Under the pieces are notes generated by a model, which had not been told where the DNA came from, did not search any database, and saw only the letters and a list, made by a program, of their open reading frames with translations. Of a stretch of 64,000 nucleotides of DNA, positions 36,004-44,828 are shown one piece after another. The stretch covers positions 62,001 through 126,000 of the forward strand of contig JAZQKZ010000008.1 in NCBI GenBank assembly GCA_045542415.1, in the 5' to 3' direction. The translations under genes were made by a program, and so were the position numbers. Positions within the stretch are counted from its first letter, which is position 1, and every line of letters begins with the position of its first letter. This DNA is from UMGS1958 sp045542415. GTDB taxonomy: Bacteria; Bacillota; Clostridia; UBA1381.

Positions 36004-36034
36004 TATAAAGAATTTATAAAAACGGAGAGTGAAA

Positions 36035-37987
36035 ATGAAAAAAGATTTTCTTCCGATAAATAAAGAGGATATGAATAAGCGTGGCTGGGAACAGCTTGAT
36101 TTTCTCTACATTGTAGGAGATGCATATGTTGATCATCCGAGCTTTGGACATGCAATCATATCACGTTTGCTTGAAGCTCACGGTTACAAGGTCGGAATTG
36201 TTGCATTGCCTGACTGGCACAGTACAAAGGATTTTGTGAGGATGGGCAGACCGAAGCTTGGTGTATTAGTGAGTGCAGGTAATATTGACAGTATGGTAAA
36301 TCACTATACAGTAAGTAAGAAAAAGCGTCATGATGATTCATATGCACCCGGAAATAAAGCAGGAATGCGTCCTGACAGAGCGACGATAGTATATTGTAAC
36401 CGCATTAGGGAGGCTTTTGGGAAAATTCCTATTCTTATAGGTGGAGTTGAAGCGAGTCTCAGACGGTTTGCTCATTATGATTACTGGGATGATAAAATAC
36501 GACGCTCCATTCTTTTGGATTCAAGGGCAAATATCCTGATGTACGGAATGGGTGAGCGGCAGATTGTTGCATTGGCAAATAAATTGCGTGACGGTATAGC
36601 TGTTGAGGAAATAACGGATGTTCCGGGAACATGTTATGTAGCAAATGAGTACAGTGCCGAAAATTCAGTATTAATCCCATCGTATGAGGATTGTGCAGAA
36701 AGTAAAAAAGATTATGCGGTTTCGTGTCGGGTACAATATTACGAACAGAATCCGTATATAGGAAAAACGGTAGTTCAGAAACATGGAGACAAGTATCTTA
36801 TACAGAATCCTCCACAGCCGCCGCTGTCAACTGAAGAGTTGGATACAGTATATGAACTGCCATATATGAAAAATTATCATCCGTGCTATGAATCGTTTGG
36901 CGGCATTAAGGCAATTGAAGAGGTTAAATTTTCTTTGGCAGCTAATCGGGGCTGTTACGGTAGCTGTAATTTTTGTGCATTAGCGTTTCATCAGGGACGG
37001 GTTGTTACTTCAAGAAGTGATGAAAGTCTTATTGCAGAAGCAAGGGAAATGATAAAGGATAGAGATTTTAAGGGCTATATTCATGATGTCGGTGGACCGA
37101 CTGCGAATTTCAGAGTACCTGCATGTAAAAAGCAGACAACTCTGGGAGCGTGCAAGGATAAGCAATGCTTATTTCCGTCACCGTGTAAGAATATGGAGAT
37201 ATCACATACGAAGTACCTGAATCTGCTGAGAAAGCTGCGTGCATTGCCCGGAGTAAAAAAGGTATTTATAAGGTCGGGGATACGCTTTGACTATCTGATA
37301 GCAGATAAGGATGACAGCTTTTTTTATGAGCTGTGTAAGCACCATGTCAGCGGTCAGTTAAAGGTTGCACCTGAGCATGTGAGCGATAATGTATTAAAGC
37401 ACATGGGTAAGCCTGAGAATAGCGTATATAATAAGTTTTCCGAAAAGTTTTATAAAATTAATCAGAAAATCGGCAAAAAACAGTATCTGGTACCGTATCT
37501 CATGTCAAGCCATCCGGGCAGTACCCTGCGTGATGCAATACGTCTTGCGGAATACTTAAAGGCAAATAATATAAATCCGCAGCAGGTTCAGGATTTTTAT
37601 CCGACACCGGGAACTGTATCAACCTGTATGTTTTATACGGGTCTTAATCCGTTCACAATGGAAAAGGTATATATACCGAAATCCGGAAAGGAAAAGGCAA
37701 TGCAAAGAGCATTACTGCAGTTCCGTAATCCGGAAAACTACGCAATAGTTCATGAAGCATTAACTAAGGCGGGGAGAGAGGATTTGATAGGTTTTCAGGA
37801 CAGATGTCTTATCCGACCGCCTAAAGGTAATATATTAAACGAGCAAAAGAAAGGAAAGAATAATTATGGCAAAGCTGTTAATGGGAAAAGAGGTTTCAGC
37901 AAGAATAAAGGACGAGCTGAAAGCAGAAGTGGTAAAAATGAAAGAAAGGGGAATAGAACCGGGACTCGCAGTAATCATCGTGGGTGA
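36035..37987 (+). CDS. YgiQ family radical SAM protein
   Basis: A 650-residue radical SAM protein of the YgiQ (UPF0313) family, whose reaction is unknown. An N-terminal cobalamin-binding-like region is followed by the radical SAM cluster motif C307-x3-C311-x2-C314 (N-R-G-C-Y-G-S-C-N-F-C). The C-terminal 45 residues are basic and low in complexity (Lys, Arg, Gly, Asn). The ATG at 36035 is preferred over a GTG two codons earlier because CGGAGAG precedes it. The last 122 bases overlap folD in another frame, so most of the basic tail is encoded by DNA that also encodes FolD residues 1-40. Confidence 0.9.
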   Translation: MKKDFLPINKEDMNKRGWEQLDFLYIVGDAYVDHPSFGHAIISRLLEAHGYKVGIVALPDWHSTKDFVRMGRPKLGVLVSAGNIDSMVNHYTVSKKKRHDDSYAPGNKAGMRPDRATIVYCNRIREAFGKIPILIGGVEASLRRFAHYDYWDDKIRRSILLDSRANILMYGMGERQIVALANKLRDGIAVEEITDVPGTCYVANEYSAENSVLIPSYEDCAESKKDYAVSCRVQYYEQNPYIGKTVVQKHGDKYLIQNPPQPPLSTEELDTVYELPYMKNYHPCYESFGGIKAIEEVKFSLAANRGCYGSCNFCALAFHQGRVVTSRSDESLIAEAREMIKDRDFKGYIHDVGGPTANFRVPACKKQTTLGACKDKQCLFPSPCKNMEISHTKYLNLLRKLRALPGVKKVFIRSGIRFDYLIADKDDSFFYELCKHHVSGQLKVAPEHVSDNVLKHMGKPENSVYNKFSEKFYKINQKIGKKQYLVPYLMSSHPGSTLRDAIRLAEYLKANNINPQQVQDFYPTPGTVSTCMFYTGLNPFTMEKVYIPKSGKEKAMQRALLQFRNPENYAIVHEALTKAGREDLIGFQDRCLIRPPKGNILNEQKKGKNNYGKAVNGKRGFSKNKGRAESRSGKNERKGNRTGTRSNHRG

Positions 37988-38717
37988 CGACCCGGCGAGC
38001 CGTGTATATGTAAACAATAAGAAGCTTGCGTGCGAATACTGCGGAATAAATTCATATGAATATGCACTTCCGGCTCAGACTACTGAGGAAGAGGTTTTAA
38101 AGCTTATTGATGAGCTTAATAATGACCCGAAGGTATCAGGAATCCTTTGCCAGCTGCCGGTTCCCAAGCATATCAATGAGCAGGCGATTATTAATGCAAT
38201 AAATCCTAAAAAAGACGTGGATGCATTCCATCCGGTAAACGTAGGAAAGATTATGACAGGTGATTATGATTTCGTTCCGTGTACTCCGGCGGGAGTTATG
38301 GAGTTAATTAAGGAAAGCGGAATTGATGTATGCGGTAAGGAATGTGTGGTAGTAGGAAGAAGTAATATAGTAGGAAAGCCGATGTCAATGCTTCTTCTGC
38401 ATCAGAACGGCACCGTTACAATCTGTCATTCAAGAACAGCAGATTTAGCTGAAAAAACAAAGAATGCTGATATTCTTGTTGCAGCGGTAGGTATTCCTGA
38501 GTTTATCAAGGGTGATATGATAAAAGAGGGTGCTGTTGTAATTGATGTGGGTATCAACAGAGTAGCACCGAAGAAGCTGGTAGGCGATGTCGAGTTTGAG
38601 AGTGCCGAAAAGGTGGCAGGAGCAATCACACCGGTACCGGGCGGTGTAGGACCGATGACAATAGCTATGCTTATGAAGAATACTTTAAAGGCGGCAGAAA
38701 TTAATAATGTGAAATAA
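37866..38717 (+). CDS. folD: Methylene-THF dehydrogenase/cyclohydrolase FolD
   Basis: A 283-residue bifunctional enzyme that oxidises 5,10-methylene-THF to methenyl-THF and hydrolyses that to 10-formyl-THF. The V-G-D-D-P-A-S-x-x-Y-V-x-x-K segment with the catalytic lysine, the Q-L-P-V-P loop and the P-G-G-V-G-P-M-T motif are intact, with the Rossmann G-R-S-N-I-V-G-K-P motif between. The start at 37866 agrees with the conserved FolD N-terminus and follows AAAGGAAAG. It lies within the end of the YgiQ gene, so both must be co-transcribed. 10-formyl-THF supplies purine synthesis. Confidence 0.96.
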   Translation: MAKLLMGKEVSARIKDELKAEVVKMKERGIEPGLAVIIVGDDPASRVYVNNKKLACEYCGINSYEYALPAQTTEEEVLKLIDELNNDPKVSGILCQLPVPKHINEQAIINAINPKKDVDAFHPVNVGKIMTGDYDFVPCTPAGVMELIKESGIDVCGKECVVVGRSNIVGKPMSMLLLHQNGTVTICHSRTADLAEKTKNADILVAAVGIPEFIKGDMIKEGAVVIDVGINRVAPKKLVGDVEFESAEKVAGAITPVPGGVGPMTIAMLMKNTLKAAEINNVK

Positions 38718-38727
38718 TTTTTACAAG

Positions 38728-38757
38728 AGGATGTTGTGTTAAGACAACATCCTTTTA
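38728..38757 (+). terminator. Terminator of folD
   Basis: AGGATGTTGT and ACAACATCCT form a perfect 10-bp stem followed by TTTT. Confidence 0.85.
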
Positions 38758-38787
38758 TGTTATCTGTGTAGGTGGCAACAATTACAT

Positions 38788-38816
38788 TTGAATTACAGGT
38801 GCTGCTATGTTATACT
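38788..38816 (+). promoter_or_regulatory. Promoter of the LysM-CAP gene
   Basis: TTGAAT and TATACT are separated by 17 bases, about 44 bases before the start. Confidence 0.65.
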
Positions 38817-38859
38817 GAAGAGGTGTCATTAATGACAACAGATATACAGGAGGAACAAT

Positions 38860-39459
38860 ATGAAAAGGTTAATATCAATATTTATAGCAATTCAGGTGAT
38901 GCTCGCATCTGTAGCTTCAGCTGCAACAACTCACAAGGTTGTATCAGGAGACAGCATGTGGAAGATTGCAGTTAAGTACGAAGAGGGTTTAAGTGAAATT
39001 ATAGCAGCCAATCCGCAGATTTCAAATCCTGAGCTGATATATCCGGGACAGATAATAAATATTCCGTCAACAGATTCCGGAGTGTTAAGCTATGAAAGCG
39101 AGGTTGTGAGACTTGTAAATGAAATCAGAGTTGAAAACGGACTGAATAAGCTTGTGCATGATTGGGAACTAAGTCGTGTGGCAAGATATAAGTCGCAGGA
39201 TATGAAAGATAATAATTACTTTTCGCACACAAGTCCGGTTTATGGTTCGCCTTTTAATATGATAAAGAATTTTGGTATTTCCTGCAGAAGTGCAGGAGAA
39301 AATATTGCAAAGGGGCAGGCGACTCCACAGTCGGTTGTGAATTCCTGGATGAACTCATCCGGGCACCGTGCTAACATCCTTAACTCATCGTATAACAGGA
39401 TTGGTGTCGGATATGTAGCTGACGGAAAATACTGGACACAGATGTTTATAGGAAAGTAA
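38860..39459 (+). CDS. Secreted LysM and CAP (YkwD-like) protein
   Basis: A 199-residue secreted protein. A signal peptide (about 1-21) is followed by one LysM peptidoglycan-binding module (about 24-68, with S-G-D-S-M-W-K-I and Y-P-G-Q-I-I-N-I-P) and a CAP/SCP domain (about 80-199) with the H-x-x-R-A-N-I-L signature. Similar LysM-CAP proteins in spore formers are found at the cell wall or spore coat (SafA-YkwD type); their activity is unresolved. AGGAGG precedes the ATG. The gene is monocistronic. Confidence 0.9.
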   Translation: MKRLISIFIAIQVMLASVASAATTHKVVSGDSMWKIAVKYEEGLSEIIAANPQISNPELIYPGQIINIPSTDSGVLSYESEVVRLVNEIRVENGLNKLVHDWELSRVARYKSQDMKDNNYFSHTSPVYGSPFNMIKNFGISCRSAGENIAKGQATPQSVVNSWMNSSGHRANILNSSYNRIGVGYVADGKYWTQMFIGK

Positions 39460-39479
39460 TAATTCAGTAGATATAATAG

Positions 39480-39522
39480 TTGCCCCGATATTTATTGGAT
39501 ATTGGGGCAATTAACTTATTTT
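39480..39522 (+). terminator. Terminator of the LysM-CAP gene
   Basis: TTGCCCC and GGGGCAA pair at the base of a longer A/T-rich hairpin, followed by a T-rich stretch. Confidence 0.6.
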
Positions 39523-39546
39523 AAGCACAATAAAACATAAAAACAC

Positions 39547-39575
39547 TTGATTTTATGCAAACAACATAGTATAAT
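39547..39575 (+). promoter_or_regulatory. Promoter of the PHP phosphatase gene
   Basis: TTGATT and TATAAT are separated by 17 bases, about 45 bases before the start. Confidence 0.75.
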
Positions 39576-39621
39576 TAATATATCAGAATAATAAAAAGTA
39601 AGATAAATAAGAGGAATAAAT

Positions 39622-40395
39622 ATGATATATAACTATCATACTCATACATGGCGTTGCGGTCATGCAAGCGGTACGGAAGAAGAATATATAAAAAGAGCAA
39701 TTGAATGCGGTATAAAATATATGGGTTTTTCAGATCATGCACCCTATGTATTTCCGGATGGATATGAATCGGGATACAGAGTACCTGCAAATGAAGCAAA
39801 ATGTTATGTTGATGAGTTATCATTACTCAAGGAAAAATATAAAGATAAAATTGATATTAAAATAGGATTTGAAATGGAATATTATCCATCTCACTTTGAT
39901 AAGATGTTGAAAAATATAATAGAAGTCGGTGGGGAATATTTAATTCTCGGACAACACTTTATAGGCGAAGAACATCCGGGCGGCTGCTATACATATTCCG
40001 AAACTGACAGTACAGATACCCTTAAGGAATACGTTGCAGTAGTTACAGAAGCGATTAAAAGCGGTGTATTCACATATGTGGCGCATCCGGATATTATCAG
40101 ATTTACAGGAGATGTGATTGCGTATAAGGAAGAAATGCGAAAAATTTGTATTGCATCAAGAGAGTATGATGTTCCGTTGGAAATAAATTTTCTTGGTATA
40201 AGGGATAATCGAAAATATCCCAACGAAGCGTTTTGGGAAGTTGCCGGAGAAGAAAAATCACCGGTTACATTCGGATTTGATGCTCATGATATTTTAAGTG
40301 CATATGATGCCGCTTCGCTCGTTAAAGCAAAAGAAATGGTAAAGAAGTATAAGCTTAACTATATAGGAAAACCCCGACTGAAAATTGTGCAGTAG
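39622..40395 (+). CDS. PHP-domain histidinol-phosphatase family protein
   Basis: A 257-residue PHP phosphoesterase resembling HisK-type histidinol-phosphatase, which hydrolyses histidinol phosphate. Metal-binding motifs are in place: H6-T-H8, S-D-H-A near 38, E-M-E-Y near 88, the Q-H-F loop, A-H-P near 153 and a terminal D-A-H. No his genes adjoin it, so other phosphate-ester substrates are possible. GAGGAA precedes the ATG. It is monocistronic with its own promoter and terminator. Confidence 0.82.
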   Translation: MIYNYHTHTWRCGHASGTEEEYIKRAIECGIKYMGFSDHAPYVFPDGYESGYRVPANEAKCYVDELSLLKEKYKDKIDIKIGFEMEYYPSHFDKMLKNIIEVGGEYLILGQHFIGEEHPGGCYTYSETDSTDTLKEYVAVVTEAIKSGVFTYVAHPDIIRFTGDVIAYKEEMRKICIASREYDVPLEINFLGIRDNRKYPNEAFWEVAGEEKSPVTFGFDAHDILSAYDAASLVKAKEMVKKYKLNYIGKPRLKIVQ

Positions 40396-40417
40396 TTAAA
40401 ATGGTATATAAAATTTT

Positions 40418-40460
40418 AACCTCAAGGGACATAAAAATGTTTCTTGAGGTTTTATTATTT
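40418..40460 (+). terminator. Terminator of the PHP phosphatase gene
   Basis: AACCTCAAG and CTTGAGGTT form a perfect stem at the base of an A-rich loop, followed by a T-rich run. Confidence 0.75.
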
Positions 40461-40514
40461 TGAATAAGTGTATATATTTTTTGTACTTAAAACACAAAAA
40501 ATATATAAAAAATA

Positions 40515-40543
40515 TTGCAAAAATGTAAAAAATGTGATATTCT
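40515..40543 (+). promoter_or_regulatory. Promoter of the ECF sigma operon
   Basis: TTGCAA and TATTCT are separated by 17 bases, followed by a leader of about 100 bases. I did not recognise an ECF-type AAC/CGTC promoter, so autoregulation is not shown by the sequence. Confidence 0.55.
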
Positions 40544-40646
40544 GAAAATAAATAAAAATTTTTTCAAAAAAGTGAATAAAAATTAAGGGGTTGTGTGTCT
40601 ATTAAGTAGAGGATGAAAATCCCGGATTATATCGAGGTTGCAACTA

Positions 40647-41147
40647 ATGAGTAATAATAAATACAATACCTCCTTTGATGATTTGTATATGCAGTATCAT
40701 CGGATTGTGTATGGAGTGAGTCTATCCATACTTCATAACGAGGAAGCTGCAAAGGATATTGTTCAGGAGGTTTTTATGCGGCTTTATCAATGGAGAGGGC
40801 GTATAAAGGATGAAAGTAAAATAAAGGGATGGCTGTGTGTGACATCGAGAAATTTATCGCTTAACAGCTTGAGAAAAATCAGCAGGGAAGTATCTCTTAC
40901 GGATATTTATGCATCTGATTCAGATCCCGAAAAAACATATGTAAAAAAAGAAGAGTATATTAAGGTACATAAAGCAATGAGCACGCTTAAAGACAGTTAT
41001 TCTGAAATACTTTCGTTAAGGTACGGTTTAGATTTTACAGTTCAAGAGATTGCATCTGTGATGAATATACCGGTAGCGACGGCATATTCGCGTTTGCACC
41101 GTGCTGAAACAGCTTTAAAAAACGTATTAAAGGAGGCGGAGGAATAA
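40647..41147 (+). CDS. ECF-type RNA polymerase sigma factor
   Basis: A 166-residue sigma-70 family factor with only regions 2 and 4. Region 2 covers about residues 10-75 (D-I-V-Q-E-V-F-M-R-L-Y and W-L-C-V-T-S-R-N), and region 4 covers 105-160 (L-R-Y-G-L-D-F-T-V-Q-E-I-A and A-T-A-Y-S-R-L-H-R-A). The ATG at 40647 follows GAGG by nine bases; a TTG three codons earlier is too close to that site. Its TAA is followed directly by the ATG of the next gene, a single-pass membrane protein that probably sequesters it. Confidence 0.92.
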   Translation: MSNNKYNTSFDDLYMQYHRIVYGVSLSILHNEEAAKDIVQEVFMRLYQWRGRIKDESKIKGWLCVTSRNLSLNSLRKISREVSLTDIYASDSDPEKTYVKKEEYIKVHKAMSTLKDSYSEILSLRYGLDFTVQEIASVMNIPVATAYSRLHRAETALKNVLKEAEE

Positions 41148-42176
41148 ATGGATTTCGAAAAAAATATTAAAGAATATTACTCCGCATTCGTAACGGAAAC
41201 GGAGCAATACAGCGGCGAAGTACCGTATTCGCCGGAAGAAGAGCTTTTGAACATAAAGAAGTGCATTTATCAAAAAAATGCAAAAAAGAAATATATTCAG
41301 TTGACGGCAGGTATTGCAGCTGCTGTAGTTATGGCTGTTGGAATAGCTACTTTCTTGCCGGGCAAAACGGTCAAGAATGATAACCTTGTTGTGGAATCAG
41401 ATGCTAACAATAAGTCATCAGAAAATGTTGTTGCAAAAACAGAACCCAAGCCGCAAGTGGAATATACAACAGCTCCGAAAGAAAGCACACGGGTTATATC
41501 AACTGCACCGCCGCATAGAATTGCTTCGGCAGACTCGGTAACAGACAGTATATATACTCCGGTACCGAGAATTACAGTACCACCTATGGAAAGAACAAAA
41601 GAAGCTGTTTATGATGCAGAGGCGGAAAAAGCTGAATCCAATCCGACATATATTCTTGATGATAAGGAATATTATGCAGTGCTTCCCACAAAGGAGCCTG
41701 CTATTATCATCACAGAGAATGAATACATTCCGGCGGGAAGTGCCGTAAGTGCCGGAGATACTAAGGTGACTGATGACGGTGGGGTGTGGAGCGAGTCAGA
41801 GTATTGGGAATATATCGGTAAAAATCCTTTGATTTATCTGGCGATTCCGTCTGACATAAATAAAGACGAATCGGACGGTAAGTTTATCCTCAAGGACGAG
41901 AACGGGCAGATTATAAATGACCAGATGCGTTTTTCTTATTCGAATGATGACAGAACAAGGCTTCTTAATATTACCGTAAGCAAAATTGCGTTTGCTCAGA
42001 CGGAGGATAGTTCAACCTTTATTAATGGGATACGGGTGTCTGTATTTGATAATCATATGATACATACTGCGGTTTTTGAGGGAACGGATATATATATTTT
42101 GGCGGAGATGTACGGTTTTAGCGAGGACGAACTGAAACGGGTTGTATATTCAATTGCAGAAGGGATGGCATTATGA
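41148..42176 (+). CDS. Putative membrane anti-sigma factor
   Basis: A 342-residue protein with a cytoplasmic N-terminal part (1-47), one membrane segment (about 51-70), a long Pro/Thr-rich extracellular stretch (80-170) and a folded C-terminal domain (about 205-342) that resembles DUF4367-type domains in bacillus/clostridial anti-sigma proteins. No zinc-type HxxxCxxC motif is seen in the N-terminal part. The role is inferred from topology and from the stop-start junction (TAAATG) with the sigma factor. GGAGGCGGAGG precedes the ATG. Its stop overlaps the start of the CHAP gene. Confidence 0.7.
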   Translation: MDFEKNIKEYYSAFVTETEQYSGEVPYSPEEELLNIKKCIYQKNAKKKYIQLTAGIAAAVVMAVGIATFLPGKTVKNDNLVVESDANNKSSENVVAKTEPKPQVEYTTAPKESTRVISTAPPHRIASADSVTDSIYTPVPRITVPPMERTKEAVYDAEAEKAESNPTYILDDKEYYAVLPTKEPAIIITENEYIPAGSAVSAGDTKVTDDGGVWSESEYWEYIGKNPLIYLAIPSDINKDESDGKFILKDENGQIINDQMRFSYSNDDRTRLLNITVSKIAFAQTEDSSTFINGIRVSVFDNHMIHTAVFEGTDIYILAEMYGFSEDELKRVVYSIAEGMAL

Positions 42177-43222
42177 GAATTATATCAATAATTATGGTAT
42201 TGCTGCTCATGAGTTCATCCCTTGCTATAGCGGCTGATAACGAGTTCCGGAATACTCATGTAAATACAGGTGTATGGGCTGATGATTTGGTAGCTGTAGC
42301 AGAAACTCAGGTCGGATACAGCGAGAAATACAGTGCAAACGGTGAAGATCTGAAATCGAATCAAGACGGCGGATATACAAAGTACGGTGCCGCATACAGA
42401 AATCCGTATGCTCCCTGGTGTACATATTTTATACTTTGGTGTGCCCGTGAAGCAGAAATACCTAACTCGGTTATTTGTTCGTCCGGCTCTTGCGGTAATC
42501 CTGATATAATGGTTAATTGGTTTAAAAATACGGGTACATGGCGAGGCACGGAATATGTGCCGAAACGCGGTGATATTGTATTTTTTGATGTAAACAAGGA
42601 CAACGGTGCTGATCATGCAGGGATAGTGAGAAGCGTAAGCGAGGATGAAGAAACAATATACACTATAGAAGGCAACTGCGGTGGTTATTACGGATATACG
42701 ACTGCAAGAGAGGTACGCCGTAACAATATTATGGGGTACGGTGTACCTAATTACAGTATGTCGGAAAGGCTCAACGGGCATGTTGTACTTGGTTCTACTG
42801 CATATATAACAAAAGGAAAACCTGACTACAGAACTATATTATGGAACAATACAGAGCTTGAAATTTTGTGCAGCGACGGTGAATATTATCTTGCATATAT
42901 TCCGTATTACTACAGCGGAGGATTTCGCATATTCTACATACAGAAATCATCTGCAAAGGTAAACGGAGGAGTTAAGGATTTCTCCGAATTATATACAATA
43001 AACCGTGACGGTAAGATTATAGCAGATGCTACACTTTATTGCAGACCGACAACAGAATTATTAAGAAGCGGAAGTGCAGAAGCAACATCAAGAGCCTTGC
43101 TTAAATCGGGCGATAAATTTGAGGTGCTTTTTGAGGAAAACGGATTTTATTTTGTGAGAAATGATAAATTATGCGGTTTTGTGGATAAGTTAAAAATCAG
43201 TATGGGAGAAAATCTACAATGA
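42173..43222 (+). CDS. Secreted CHAP-domain peptidoglycan hydrolase
   Basis: A 349-residue secreted hydrolase. A signal peptide (about 1-20) precedes a CHAP domain (about 35-195) with the catalytic triad C83 (P-W-C-T-Y-F), H148 (D-H-A-G-I-V) and E166 (I-E-G-N). Two SH3-like segments follow, which may bind the wall. CHAP enzymes act as amidases or endopeptidases on peptidoglycan. The start overlaps the anti-sigma stop (ATGA), and the end overlaps the next start in the same way, so all four genes of the operon are translationally coupled. Confidence 0.87.
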   Translation: MRIISIIMVLLLMSSSLAIAADNEFRNTHVNTGVWADDLVAVAETQVGYSEKYSANGEDLKSNQDGGYTKYGAAYRNPYAPWCTYFILWCAREAEIPNSVICSSGSCGNPDIMVNWFKNTGTWRGTEYVPKRGDIVFFDVNKDNGADHAGIVRSVSEDEETIYTIEGNCGGYYGYTTAREVRRNNIMGYGVPNYSMSERLNGHVVLGSTAYITKGKPDYRTILWNNTELEILCSDGEYYLAYIPYYYSGGFRIFYIQKSSAKVNGGVKDFSELYTINRDGKIIADATLYCRPTTELLRSGSAEATSRALLKSGDKFEVLFEENGFYFVRNDKLCGFVDKLKISMGENLQ

Positions 43223-44787
43223 AAAAGAAATTTGCAGCAATCCTTGCAGGAATGTTATTGTTTTCAAACGCATATGCGGAGGATATAAGACTTGAATTTA
43301 ATATTGGGGCGCAAACGGCACAGCTAAACGGTGAGGTTATTGAAGCCCCCACATATCTTTCGGACAGAGGAAATACTATGGTTGGCTTGCGTGTTGCAGC
43401 ACAGACTTTAGGTATATCTGTTAGTTGGGAAGCACAGACCCGTACGGTAGAGTTGGCGGGTGAGGGACTTACAATGACAGTTGTGATTGATTCCGATATT
43501 GCCATTATAAATGGTAATGAGATACAAATGACTGAGCCTGCAATAATTCTTAACGATCGTACTATGGTGCCTATTCGCTTTGTAAGTGAGGGCTTTGGTG
43601 CAATTGTGGAATATAATGATGAAATGCACAGCGTTGTTGTACGTTCAAGCAGCCACAATGAACGATGTCAAATACTGACTGGATCAAAAACAGATATGAT
43701 GTCAAATTATCCGTCGGCACTTCAGGGTTGGCTTGCTGTTACCGATGATGAAGTAAAGCTTTCTGATTTTTCAGTTGTCTGGGACAGTATTGTAAATACA
43801 AAGGTCATGGAGCTGCTTCCGGGAAGACTTGTTACGGAAGAGCTGTGCAATGCATACCGTACAGAAAGCGGACTGACATTTGATAATATATTTAAAATAA
43901 CGGGTGCAATAGATAAGAATTCAGATATAACTACACCGGTTATGCTTGAAGTGAGTAAGGATTTAAACGTGGGATATAGAAATCTTGTTTTTTATCCGGA
44001 GGCACGAAAGATTATAGAAAATTCTCAGTTGCCTACAGTTAAGCCGATGCAGAGTCCTGTTTTTGATGGCGGCGGAGGTTCGTCTTCATCAGGAGGTGGT
44101 ATTGTCGCTACAAGTGAGCCTGAAAATACTACAGCACCGTCAGAAACACTTGAGCCGCAAATGACGGCTGTTCCGACGACAAAGCCAACAACAGAACCGA
44201 CTTCAACAAATAAGCCGTCTGCAACGGAAACTCCGGCTTCAACAACAGAACCGACAACCAAACCGGATGCGACCAAACGACCGAGCAGCGGTGGAAGTGC
44301 CGGAGGTTCGGTTGTACGTCCGTGTGCGACTCCTGAACCGACAGATGCTCCGGGGGATGATGAACCGGATGCAACGTTTAATCCTGAGGGAGATGGCGAG
44401 ATGGGTGCTCCGCCGGATTATGAGGCTACTCCTGAACCGACCGGATTGCCTACTGTTTGCCCGACAGGAGCACCTGTCCCTGAAGCAACAGGATTACCTA
44501 CCGCTTGTCCGACAGGAGCACCTGCCCCTGAAGCGACAGGATTACCTACCGCCTGTCCGAGCATGGAGCCGACAGCGGAACCGACATCAGAGCCTGTTCC
44601 GACTGAAACGCCGGAGCCTACTCCGCAAATTACAGAGGGACCGAGTGGTGATGATGATCACTTTGATGACATTATTGACGGTAAGGATGCTGCTGACGAT
44701 AATGTGATCTTAAGTACTGCGGATAGCGTAAAGGTGAAGTACAGGATATGGAAACCGGTTTTTCGAGTTGTCAGAAAGAGATATTAA
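43219..44787 (+). CDS. Secreted copper-amine-oxidase-N-like surface protein
   Basis: A 522-residue secreted protein. A signal peptide (1-20) is followed by a copper amine oxidase N-terminal-like domain (about 25-140) with the R-T-M-V-P-I-R-F-V-S-E motif, a domain of unknown type (145-270), a Gly/Ser patch and a long Thr/Pro/Glu-rich region (about 290-475) that includes a 16-residue tandem repeat. The last 45 residues are acidic and then basic. Such domains are common in clostridial wall proteins and do not imply oxidase activity. No LPxTG or SLH anchor is seen. Its start overlaps the CHAP gene stop (ATGA). Confidence 0.85.
   Translation: MKKKFAAILAGMLLFSNAYAEDIRLEFNIGAQTAQLNGEVIEAPTYLSDRGNTMVGLRVAAQTLGISVSWEAQTRTVELAGEGLTMTVVIDSDIAIINGNEIQMTEPAIILNDRTMVPIRFVSEGFGAIVEYNDEMHSVVVRSSSHNERCQILTGSKTDMMSNYPSALQGWLAVTDDEVKLSDFSVVWDSIVNTKVMELLPGRLVTEELCNAYRTESGLTFDNIFKITGAIDKNSDITTPVMLEVSKDLNVGYRNLVFYPEARKIIENSQLPTVKPMQSPVFDGGGGSSSSGGGIVATSEPENTTAPSETLEPQMTAVPTTKPTTEPTSTNKPSATETPASTTEPTTKPDATKRPSSGGSAGGSVVRPCATPEPTDAPGDDEPDATFNPEGDGEMGAPPDYEATPEPTGLPTVCPTGAPVPEATGLPTACPTGAPAPEATGLPTACPSMEPTAEPTSEPVPTETPEPTPQITEGPSGDDDHFDDIIDGKDAADDNVILSTADSVKVKYRIWKPVFRVVRKRY
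44434..44577 (+). repeat. 48-base tandem repeat in the surface protein gene
   Basis: Three consecutive 48-base units encode variants of E-A-T-G-L-P-T-A-C-P-T-G-A-P-A-P; the third diverges after its eleventh codon. Each unit contributes one cysteine. Confidence 0.9.
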
Positions 44788-44826
44788 TAAAAAGGAGCTG
44801 CGGTCAAGTGCTGCAGCTCCTTTTTT
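44788..44826. terminator. Bidirectional terminator
   Basis: GGAGCTGC and GCAGCTCC form a perfect stem with A and T runs on both sides, between the convergent ECF operon and the 721-residue orphan gene. Confidence 0.92.
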
Positions 44827-44828
44827 GG

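Noticed and set aside
43290..43640. Copper amine oxidase activity of the surface protein
   Set aside because: Only the N-terminal accessory-type domain is present; the catalytic domain and its Tyr cofactor site are missing.
44434..44577. CRISPR-like short repeats
   Set aside because: The units are contiguous, in frame within a coding region and have no unique spacers.
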